From: Amycolatopsis coloradensis
Lineage (GTDB): Bacteria; Actinomycetota; Actinomycetes; Mycobacteriales; Pseudonocardiaceae
Assembly (NCBI RefSeq): GCF_001953865.1
Contig: NZ_MQUQ01000004.1
Location: forward strand, 423,261-487,260
DNA length: 64,000 bases
Direction of reading: 5' to 3'
In this document: positions 1 through 6,936 of the stretch, one piece after another
How positions within the stretch are numbered: the first letter of the stretch is position 1
Layout: each line of letters begins with the position of its first letter
Position numbers and translations under genes: made by a program
Notes under the pieces: generated by a model
The model's input: only the letters and a program-made list of their open reading frames with translations
What the model was told of the DNA's origin: nothing
Databases searched by the model: none

Positions 1-2
1 TG

Positions 3-347
3 CTCCGCGAAACCCGTGGAAAGACGGCCTGGGGACCGGATCGCACCACGGTCTTCGTGTACACGCCGTATTTCCACCGCGACGTCGAGCGCCTGCCCTA
101 CGCCGACCGCTTCGAACCCGCCATCTGGCTCGATGGCCGCGCCGCCGACAATCCCGCCCTTGTCCCCTTCAGCGGTGGCCCGGGCGCCTGCCCGGGCCGG
201 GACGTGGTGTTGTTCGCGACTTCGATGCTGCTGGCCCACCTCGTCCGTGATCACGACATCCAGTCGTCCGGCGCCTTGCTGACGCCGGGAAAACTGCCGC
301 TGACGCTGGACAACTTCGGCTTGCGCTTCCGTCTCCACAAGGTCTGA
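3..347 (+). CDS. Cytochrome P450, C-terminal part (5' end outside window)
   Basis: The frame is open from the first bases and ends at 347, so only the last ~114 residues are here. The heme-binding loop FSGGPGACPGR matches the P450 signature FxxGxxxCxG; the proximal heme-ligand Cys codon is at 189-191. It is followed by a typical C-terminal L-helix and beta region ending LRFRLHKV. P450s catalyse NAD(P)H-dependent monooxygenation with a ferredoxin partner; the substrate cannot be told from this fragment. The upstream PERF-type motif (YADRFEPAIWLDG) is also visible. Family identity is secure; subfamily is not. Confidence 0.93.
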   Translation, partial: LRETRGKTAWGPDRTTVFVYTPYFHRDVERLPYADRFEPAIWLDGRAADNPALVPFSGGPGACPGRDVVLFATSMLLAHLVRDHDIQSSGALLTPGKLPLTLDNFGLRFRLHKV

Positions 348-400
348 TCACCGCGTCGGGCCCACCCGAACTACCCTCGACGGTACGAGGAGGTGGTGAG

Positions 401-643
401 GTGACGGACGAGCAGCTCATCGTCGAATTCGCGCTGACCCGCCTGGACCATCCCGGCCTCGACCTCGAGGAAGTGGCCACGCTGACCGTCCGGCGGCTCG
501 GTGAAGACCGGATGCTCGACTTCGCCGGGCTCACCCTCGCCAGCCGCGGCGAATTGCGCGGGGCCGTGTTCCCCGCCGCCGTCGAACACGTACTCCGGGT
601 CGTCCTGACGTTGCGCGGTCCTGACGATCAGGCGGTGTCCTAG
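401..643 (+). CDS. Small hypothetical protein (80 aa)
   Basis: GTG start preceded by a purine-rich stretch (acgaggaggtggtgag) that serves as a strong ribosome binding site. The product is soluble and acidic, with no signal peptide or membrane segment, and no family I recognise. It lies 53 nt after the P450 and 10 nt before the SARP regulator on the same strand, so it may be co-transcribed with either. Codon use is like its neighbours, which supports real coding. Function unknown. Confidence 0.7.
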   Translation: MTDEQLIVEFALTRLDHPGLDLEEVATLTVRRLGEDRMLDFAGLTLASRGELRGAVFPAAVEHVLRVVLTLRGPDDQAVS

Positions 644-653
644 GGTTCTCGCC

Positions 654-3600
654 GTGGGGTTGAGGGTGACGGTGCTGGGGCCGGTGCGGGTCTTCGGCGA
701 CGACGGCGAACAGATCGACACCGGCGGCGCCAAGCCGCGCATGCTGCTGGCCAGACTCGCACTGGCGGCGGGCGAGACGGTGTCACCCGGTGTGCTCATC
801 GAGGACATCTGGGGACCGGACTCGCCGTCGGCCACCACGAACACCTTGCACGCGCTGGTGCACCGGCTGCGCAGGGCGCTGCCGGAGCCGGAAGTCGTGG
901 AGTCGCCTGCCGGGGGTTACCGGCTCGCCCTGCCGACGGACAGCGTGGACGCGCACCGGTTCGACGTCTTGGCGGCGCGTGGCAGGCGCGAACTCCTGGC
1001 CGACGCCCCCGAACAGGCGACCGCCACGCTCGGGGACGCGCTCGCGTTGTGGCACGGTGACGCGTTCGCGGACATACTCGCGGCTCCGTACGCCGGAATC
1101 GCCGGCGCGCGCCTCGAGGAAGTGCGCGTGGCCGCACTTGAAGACCGTTTCGAAGCGGAACTGCGGCTGGGCAGGCACTCCGGGATCCTGCCCGATCTGG
1201 AGGCGGCGTGCGCCGGGCGACCTTTGCGGGAACGCCTGGCCGCGTTGCGCATGCGCGCGCTTTCGGCGGCGGGGCGCCAGTCCGAGGCTCTCGCCGCGTA
1301 CGAGGAGATCCGGGGCAGGCTCGCCGACGAACTCGGTGTCGATCCCTCCGCCGTGGTGCGGCAGGCCCAGCTCGCCGTACTGCGCGGAGAGGCGGATCGG
1401 ACGGCGGCCCGCTCCGTGCCCACGCCGGGCAGACTGCCGTCCCGGTTGACGTCGTTCGTCGGCCGCGAGGACGAATCGGCGTTGCTCGCGAACCTGATGG
1501 AGACGTCCCGGCTGGTCACCGTCGCCGGTACCGGCGGTGTCGGCAAGACCCGGCTGGCCCTGGAAGTGGCGTCCCGGCATCCCGCGTACGAAAGCGGCAG
1601 GCTGTGGCTCGTCCCGCTGGCAGGTGTCGAGAAGCCGGAAGGGGTCGCCGACGCCGTCCTCGGCGCGCTCAGCGGCGGCCACCTCCCCGCCGGCGCCACC
1701 GAGCCGCTGGACCGGGCGGCCATCCTGCTCGGCGGGGACGACGCCGTGCTGGTCTTGGACAATTGCGAGCACCTCGTCGCCGAAGTCGCGCGCGTCGCCC
1801 AGCACCTGCTCGAAACCCGGCCGCGGCTGACCGTCCTGGCCACCAGCAGGGAGCCGTTGGACGTCCTGGGCGAAGCACTCTGCCGCCTCGACCCGCTCGG
1901 CCTTCCCGCCGAGCACACCGATCCCGGCGCATCGGCCGCCGTGCGGCTGTTCACCGACCGCGCGGCCGCGGTCCAGCCCGGTTTCGCCCGCACGGAGTCC
2001 ACAAGGGACTCCGTGGTGGACGTCGTCCGCCGTCTCGACGGTTTGCCGCTCGCACTGGAACTGGCCGCGGCACGGCTGCGCTCGATGACCGTCGGCCAGG
2101 TCGCGCGGCATCTCGATGACCGGTTCCGGTTGCTCTCCACCGGGAACCGGGCGGCCCTTCCCCGCCAGCGCACCCTGCGCGCGGTGATCGAGTGGAGCTG
2201 GGACCTGCTGAGCGATCGCGAACGGACAGTGGCGCGCCGATTGGCCTTCTTCCCGGCAAGCGCCACCTTCGAGGCGATCGAAGCGGTCTGCTCGGACACC
2301 CTCTACGTACTCGACTCGCTCGTCGGCAAGTCGCTCGTGGAGCGCGGCGAGAACGGCTATCGGATGCTGGAGAGCATCCGCGCCTTCGCCGCCGAAGAGC
2401 TTTCCCGGGCGGGCGAACGGGCCATGATCCAGGACCGCTACCTCCGCCACTTCGCCGCACTGGCCGCCGAGCACGAAGCTCTCGCACGGTCTCACTCCCA
2501 GCCCTCCTCACTGGCCGTCATCGCGGACGAGTACGACAACCTGGTGTTCGCGCTGAGGGTGGCGCTCGACGGCCGGGACGCGGAGGCCGTGGTGCGGCTG
2601 CTCGGCCTGCTGCACTGGTATTGGTACGCGGTGCGCTACGACGCCCGGACGGAGTCGTTGATCGCCGAGGCGCTCACACTGGGTGACGCGCTCCCCCACG
2701 ACGCCCGTGCCGCTTTCGCCGCGATCGACGCCCTGATCGGCGAGAGCGGGCCGTGCACCGATCCGGACCGGATGCGCGCCCTCGTCGCCCGCTGTTCGGA
2801 AACCGGCGCCTTCGAGCGGTATCCGTTCCTGCTGCTGGTGACGCTTCCCCTGGCCCAGCAGACGGGCCTCGACGACCTGGTCATGGCGGAGATGGCCCGG
2901 GCGCGAAACGGTTCCGACGCCTGGGCGGGGGCGTGCGTGTCCTTGCTGGAAGCCACCGCGGCCTCGGATCGTGGCGACTGGGCGGGCTCGGCCGCCGCAC
3001 GCGGGCGGGCGGCCGCCGAGTTCGCCGAAACCGGCGACCGGCTGTGGACGGCGGTGTCGACGGCCCTCCTGGCCGAGGTCCACCTCGTCCGCGGCGACCA
3101 CGACGCGGCGATCGCCGCGCTGGAACGCTCCGTCGGTTTGTCCGCCGGGTCCGGCTCGCAGGACCAGGTCTCCCACCTGGTCGGGCTGGCCGCGGTCCGG
3201 ATGCGCGCCGGCGACCTCGACGGCGCCGAGCGGGACATCGACGCGGCCGAAGACCTGACGCGCCCACTCGGCCTGCGATACATGGAGTTCGAAATCCGCC
3301 TTGGCCGTGCCGAGATCCACCGGCGCTCCGGCGACTTCCGGCGAGCGGAGCGGGAACTCGACGAGCTGGCCGCGCTGGCGCGACGGCTGCGGCTGCCGGA
3401 GGTGGAGACCGTCCTGGCGCCGGCCAGGATCGCTCTGCGCCTCACGACCGGGGACGCGGACGGCGCCCGCGAACTGCTGCCCGCCGCGATCGCCGCGGCG
3501 CGGGCCAACAGGGCCGCCGCCCCGGCCGCCCAGCAGCTGGCCCGGCTGCTGTTCCTCGAAGACGACCCGGTCGGCGCGGCGACGGCGCTCGGCCTGAGCC

Positions 3601-3779
3601 AGGCGATTCGCGGAGCCTTCGACCACGGCGATCCGGAGCTGCGCGACCTGGTCGCCGAACTCGTCCGGCGGCTCGGCGAACACGGTTACGACACCGCGTT
3701 CCGGACGGGTGCGCGGCTCACCCGCCGCGACGCGACGCTCCGGCTGGCAGCGCACTCAGTTCCTGTCAGCGCCTTGTAA
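654..3779 (+). CDS. AfsR/SARP-family transcriptional regulator with NB-ARC ATPase and TPR tail
   Basis: A 1041-residue regulator starting at GTG. Residues ~1-95 form the OmpR-like winged helix (GPVRVFGDDG... HALVHRLRRALPE), ~100-245 the bacterial transcriptional activation domain (RFDVLAARGR... EELGVDPS-type end), ~265-560 an NB-ARC/STAND ATPase with Walker A GTGGVGKTR near residue 292 and a hydrophobic VLVLDNCEHL Walker B. The last ~450 residues are helical repeats of TPR type. This is the architecture of AfsR and the large SARPs, which bind direct repeats upstream of secondary-metabolite genes. The target here is not evident; the neighbouring P450 and serine hydrolase are candidates. Length is normal for large SARPs. 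Confidence 0.95.
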   Translation: MGLRVTVLGPVRVFGDDGEQIDTGGAKPRMLLARLALAAGETVSPGVLIEDIWGPDSPSATTNTLHALVHRLRRALPEPEVVESPAGGYRLALPTDSVDAHRFDVLAARGRRELLADAPEQATATLGDALALWHGDAFADILAAPYAGIAGARLEEVRVAALEDRFEAELRLGRHSGILPDLEAACAGRPLRERLAALRMRALSAAGRQSEALAAYEEIRGRLADELGVDPSAVVRQAQLAVLRGEADRTAARSVPTPGRLPSRLTSFVGREDESALLANLMETSRLVTVAGTGGVGKTRLALEVASRHPAYESGRLWLVPLAGVEKPEGVADAVLGALSGGHLPAGATEPLDRAAILLGGDDAVLVLDNCEHLVAEVARVAQHLLETRPRLTVLATSREPLDVLGEALCRLDPLGLPAEHTDPGASAAVRLFTDRAAAVQPGFARTESTRDSVVDVVRRLDGLPLALELAAARLRSMTVGQVARHLDDRFRLLSTGNRAALPRQRTLRAVIEWSWDLLSDRERTVARRLAFFPASATFEAIEAVCSDTLYVLDSLVGKSLVERGENGYRMLESIRAFAAEELSRAGERAMIQDRYLRHFAALAAEHEALARSHSQPSSLAVIADEYDNLVFALRVALDGRDAEAVVRLLGLLHWYWYAVRYDARTESLIAEALTLGDALPHDARAAFAAIDALIGESGPCTDPDRMRALVARCSETGAFERYPFLLLVTLPLAQQTGLDDLVMAEMARARNGSDAWAGACVSLLEATAASDRGDWAGSAAARGRAAAEFAETGDRLWTAVSTALLAEVHLVRGDHDAAIAALERSVGLSAGSGSQDQVSHLVGLAAVRMRAGDLDGAERDIDAAEDLTRPLGLRYMEFEIRLGRAEIHRRSGDFRRAERELDELAALARRLRLPEVETVLAPARIALRLTTGDADGARELLPAAIAAARANRAAAPAAQQLARLLFLEDDPVGAATALGLSQAIRGAFDHGDPELRDLVAELVRRLGEHGYDTAFRTGARLTRRDATLRLAAHSVPVSAL

Positions 3780-3827
3780 GCCGGTTGTCATCGCCGACGG
3801 TCACCGTTGGGCGTACGACAACCGGCT
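3779..3827. terminator. Nested inverted repeat between SARP and serine hydrolase genes
   Basis: Arms AGCCGGTTGTC (3779-3789) and GACAACCGGCT (3817-3827) are perfectly complementary over 11 bp, and the loop holds a second short palindrome (ACGGT c ACCGT). The structure begins at the SARP stop codon and ends 14 nt before the next ATG. It may terminate the SARP transcript or act as an operator or leader for the hydrolase; the sequence does not decide between these. Confidence 0.5.
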
Positions 3828-3841
3828 GAGAGGAAATCGAC

Positions 3842-5005
3842 ATGACGAACGTCGAAAGCACGGGACGCCCGAAGGTACGCGAGGCCATGGACCGCGCGGT
3901 GAGTGAGCTGGGCGCGCCCAGCGTCGTCGTCCAGATCCAGGACGGCGACGGCACGTGGTACGGCTCCACCGGACAGGCCGACACCGTGAGCGGCGCCCGG
4001 CGGGTGCCCGGCGAGCACCTGCACACCGGCAGCATCTCCAAAGCGTTCACCGCGGCCACCGTGCTCCAGCTCGAGGCAGAGGGGCTGCTGGACATCGACG
4101 ACACCGTCGAGCGCTGGCTGCCGGGAGCGATGGACGGGAGTGACTACGACGGCACCAAGATCACCGTCCGGCAGCTGCTGTCCAACACCAGCGGCCTGTT
4201 CGCCACGGGTATGGCGAAGGAGGTGCAGCGCCGGTACAACGTCCGGTCCTCCTTCGACGAACACCGCTTCGAAGTCTTCCAGCCCGGAGCCGTGCTGGAA
4301 CTCGCCGTGTCGGAGCCTCCGGCGTATCAGCCAGGAGAAGCCTTCTGGTACTCGAACGGCGGATTCGGCTTCGCCGCGGCGATCGTCGAGAAGGCCACGG
4401 GAAACAGCTTCGAGTCCGAACTGGACCGGACACTGGCGCGCCCGTTGGGACTGAGCCACACCTTCGCGCGCCACCGCGAGGAAACCGGGTACCGGGGACG
4501 TCATCCCCGGGCTTACTCGAAGGTCTTCCTCAGGGAAGGGGTCCGCCCGGACGAAGTCACCCCGGAGAACTGGCCCTCGATGCTGGAAGACCCGGCACTG
4601 CCCCCCTTCGACGTCACCGAGGTCAACACTTCCGCCGGGTGGGGCGCGGCCAACGTGGTGTCGACGCTCGACGAGCTGCTCGTGTTCTTCGCCGCGATGA
4701 TCGAAGGCAGCCTGCTGCCACCCGCGCAGCACGAGAAGATGTGGACCACCGTCTCCACCGAAGGCGCGCACTGGCTCGCGAACACCCGCTACGGCCTGGG
4801 GTTGTACGAACTGACCCTGTCCAACGGCCTGAAGCTGCGCGGCGGCACCGGGCAAAGCTATGGCACGTGCACCTTCGTGATGGGTACTCCCGACGGTTCC
4901 CACATGCTGGCCGTCCACACCAACAACGACTGGGCGACGTTCCCGCTGCTCGACAGCATTCTGGAAGCGGAGTTCGGCGCTTCCGGTCTCGTACTGAAAA
5001 TCTGA
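3842..5005 (+). CDS. Serine hydrolase, beta-lactamase class C / DD-peptidase fold
   Basis: 387 residues. The nucleophile motif SxxK appears as SISK near residue 64, and the second motif YxN as YSN near residue 170 (FWYSNGGFGF). The third motif (usually KTG or HxG) is probably GGTGQSYG near residue 338, in the form of class C-like esterases. There is no signal peptide, so the enzyme is probably cytoplasmic and may be an esterase or peptidase rather than a cell-wall enzyme. ATG at 3842 with gagagga upstream. Followed by its own terminator hairpin, so it appears to be a single-gene unit behind the SARP. Confidence 0.9.
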   Translation: MTNVESTGRPKVREAMDRAVSELGAPSVVVQIQDGDGTWYGSTGQADTVSGARRVPGEHLHTGSISKAFTAATVLQLEAEGLLDIDDTVERWLPGAMDGSDYDGTKITVRQLLSNTSGLFATGMAKEVQRRYNVRSSFDEHRFEVFQPGAVLELAVSEPPAYQPGEAFWYSNGGFGFAAAIVEKATGNSFESELDRTLARPLGLSHTFARHREETGYRGRHPRAYSKVFLREGVRPDEVTPENWPSMLEDPALPPFDVTEVNTSAGWGAANVVSTLDELLVFFAAMIEGSLLPPAQHEKMWTTVSTEGAHWLANTRYGLGLYELTLSNGLKLRGGTGQSYGTCTFVMGTPDGSHMLAVHTNNDWATFPLLDSILEAEFGASGLVLKI

Positions 5006-5016
5006 CGGTCGGCTCG

Positions 5017-5047
5017 GTGGCCCTTGCCCGGACCGGACAAGGGCCAC
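5017..5047 (+). terminator. Terminator hairpin after the serine hydrolase
   Basis: Perfect 10-bp stem GTGGCCCTTG / CAAGGGCCAC with an 11-nt loop, starting 12 nt after the stop codon. There is no U tract, as is common for actinobacterial terminators. Confidence 0.7.
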
Positions 5048-5314
5048 TGTGTGCCAGGACACGGATTGACGCCGACGCGCCATCGGATCGCCGAACTCAC
5101 CGCCACCGTCGGCCACCCCGACAAGGAAACCGTGCTCATCCCGGAAACCGCCCTCCACACCACCCCACGCTCTGCACGCACCGGCCACCCGACCAAGCAG
5201 GCCAGGGCTCGGCGCACTGTTCGGCTCTCGTAGGGCGTCGGGGTCGTGAGCGCCGATTCACCGACAACCGCACGTGACCACGAAGAACACGGGGCCGATT
5301 TCCGGTGATGGGGT
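5048..5314. other. Gene-free stretch
   Basis: No convincing gene. A plus-strand frame (5024-5233) is open but has no ribosome binding site and no recognisable family; it may be decayed sequence linked to the HNH remnant that follows. Confidence 0.5.
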
Positions 5315-5680
5315 TCAGAACGGTGGTGGTTCGTCGGCGCGAGGTGTTCGCTCGCGGGGTTCGTGAAGAGGCGGTGGCGCGCTGTCGTACCGCTGCCCAG
5401 CCGGGGTGGTGACGGTCAAGGTGCCGTCGGGGACGAGCTGACAGCTCCAGCCGGGTTCGTCTTTCAACTGGTGGTCCCGGCGGCAGAAACAGCACTTGCC
5501 CGGACAGCGGATCGGTGACGATCCGGCGCAGCACAGTGTTCGACCCGGTCCCGGGCCCAAGCACATAGATGCCGTCGCAGATAGCCCGCACCTCAGGAGA
5601 CAGGTGAACCGGCTCCGGCGCCGGGGTCTGGGTCTCCTGTAACGACCAGTTCCAGCGAACCTGGGTAAGCCCAAGAGAAT
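5315..5680 (-). pseudogene. DUF222/HNH endonuclease remnant with internal deletion and frameshift
   Basis: Two frames carry adjacent pieces of the actinobacterial DUF222-HNH family. The upstream piece (about 5624-5490) reads PEPVHLSPEVRAICDG ... VLRRIVTDPLSGQVL, the segment before the HNH domain. The downstream piece (from about 5494) reads CRRDHQLKDEPGWSCQL ... PPPL, the segment after it. In intact members these are separated by roughly 40-50 residues holding the HNH zinc and catalytic residues, which are absent, and the two pieces are in different frames. The N-terminal DUF222 domain is also missing. The gene cannot give an active nuclease. Such genes are multicopy and often decayed in mycelial actinomycetes. 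Confidence 0.75.
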
Positions 5681-5742
5681 TACGAGACCCAGTGTCGGGA
5701 TTCGTCAGCTCGCGACTCGAGTTCGCCCAGTCGCCCCTCACG

Positions 5743-5797
5743 TGTCGCGAAAGCCACTTTCGCGACATCTGACGTCCCGAAAGTGGCTTTCGCGACA
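5743..5797. repeat. 55-nt dispersed palindrome, copy 1
   Basis: Two 25-nt arms around a 5-nt loop (TCTGA). The left arm begins TGTCGCGAAAGCCACTTTCG; each arm is itself nearly palindromic (TCGCGAAA...TTTCGCGA), so the DNA or RNA could fold as one long hairpin or two short ones. The same element occurs at 22604, 28240 and 40946. This copy lies just beyond the 3' end of the osmoprotectant receptor gene. Confidence 0.93.
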
Positions 5798-5934
5798 CAT
5801 CAAGTCCGGCCCTGTCGGCGAACTCGGGCACTGACGGGACCACGAGCGGCGGCGCAACGATTCACCGATGGGCGGCCAGATTCCCGTATCAGCCGGCCAC
5901 ATCCGGCTCGTCGCCTGCCGAGCCGCTGGCGGGT

Positions 5935-6909
5935 TCAGCTGATGAAGCCCGCCGACTTGAGCCAGTCGCGGGCGACCGTGGCGGACTTCTGGCCGTCGAC
6001 GCTGACCTTCTTGTTCAGGTCCGTGAGCGTCGCGGTGTCGAGCTTCGCGGCGATCGGCGTGAAGACCTGTTCCAGCTGCGGGTACTTCTGGGCGAGCGGA
6101 GTGGCGATCGTGATCGCGGGGTTGTACGTCGGGAAGAAGTGCTTGTCGTCCTCGAGCACGGTGAGGTGCTGCGCGGCCACGCGCCCGTCGGTGGAGGCGA
6201 CCGAACCGAAGCCGCAGGGGTCTCCCTTGCCGATGCTCGGGTAGACGACGGCGTCGTTCAGCAGGTGCACCTGCGGGTCGGGCAGGGTGAACCCGTAGGT
6301 CTTCGCCAGGCCGGGGAAACCGTCGTCCCGGCTCTTGAACTCCGGGCCCATACAGGTCGCGGCCGCGGCCGGGTCCCGCTTCACCAGGGCCGCGTAGTCG
6401 GACAGCGTCTTGACGCCGGTCCGGGCCAGTGTCGCCGGGTTGCCGGCGAGGGCGTAGGTGTCGTTGGCCGGCGAGCGTGCCCACCAGGTGACGCCGTTGG
6501 CGGTGTCGGCTTGTTTGACGGCGTCGTACTGCGCCTGCGGGTCGCTGATCGGTTTGGTCTGGTTGAGGTAGCTGATCCAGGCGGTGCCGGTGTATTCCCA
6601 GTACAGGTCGACCGCGCCGCTGGTGAGCGCCTGGCGGACGTTGCTCGAGCCGGTGATGTTGGTCTTGTCCTCCGGGCTGGCCCCGGCCGCTTGCAGTGCG
6701 ACGAGGGCGATCTGGCCGAGCAGCAGCTGCTCGTCGAACTCCTTGGAGCTGACGCGGATCCGGGCACCGTTCAGCGCGTCGATCTTCTTGATGGATCCCG
6801 CGCCCACCTGGGCACCGGTCTCGTCCTTGCCGATCGTGCAGCCGGTCGCGAGCGCCGCTGCCGCGAGGAGCGCGAGCGCGGCGGCGGTCGTGCGCTGGAG
6901 CATCCGCAT
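5935..6909 (-). CDS. Osmoprotectant (glycine betaine/choline) ABC transporter substrate-binding lipoprotein
   Basis: 324 residues, OpuAC/ProX-type receptor. The N-terminus is a lipoprotein signal peptide with lipobox LATGC, so Cys24 is the likely lipidation site and the protein sits on the outer face of the membrane. The mature part contains the family features DALNGARIRVSSKEFDEQLLLG, SSNVRQALTSGAVDLYWEYTG and DPCGFGSVASTDGR. Start ATG at 6909 follows GGAGG at 8-nt spacing. It is the second gene after the fused permease-ATPase-permease gene (27-nt gap), giving a complete uptake system in two genes. Expected role: import of compatible solutes under osmotic stress. Confidence 0.93.
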   Translation of the reverse strand: MRMLQRTTAAALALLAAAALATGCTIGKDETGAQVGAGSIKKIDALNGARIRVSSKEFDEQLLLGQIALVALQAAGASPEDKTNITGSSNVRQALTSGAVDLYWEYTGTAWISYLNQTKPISDPQAQYDAVKQADTANGVTWWARSPANDTYALAGNPATLARTGVKTLSDYAALVKRDPAAAATCMGPEFKSRDDGFPGLAKTYGFTLPDPQVHLLNDAVVYPSIGKGDPCGFGSVASTDGRVAAQHLTVLEDDKHFFPTYNPAITIATPLAQKYPQLEQVFTPIAAKLDTATLTDLNKKVSVDGQKSATVARDWLKSAGFIS

Positions 6910-6936
6910 GGGTTGGTCCTCCTTGAATTCGTCGAG

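Noticed and set aside
783..2495. 570-residue minus-strand open frame
   Set aside because: Antisense shadow of the SARP gene; no domain, no ribosome binding site, Arg/Gly/Gln-rich composition.
5743..5797. Reading the 55-nt palindromes as coding (SRKPLS/SRKWLSRH-like peptides) or as CRISPR repeats
   Set aside because: The peptide similarity between copies follows from the DNA repeat; copies are thousands of bases apart with no regular spacers.
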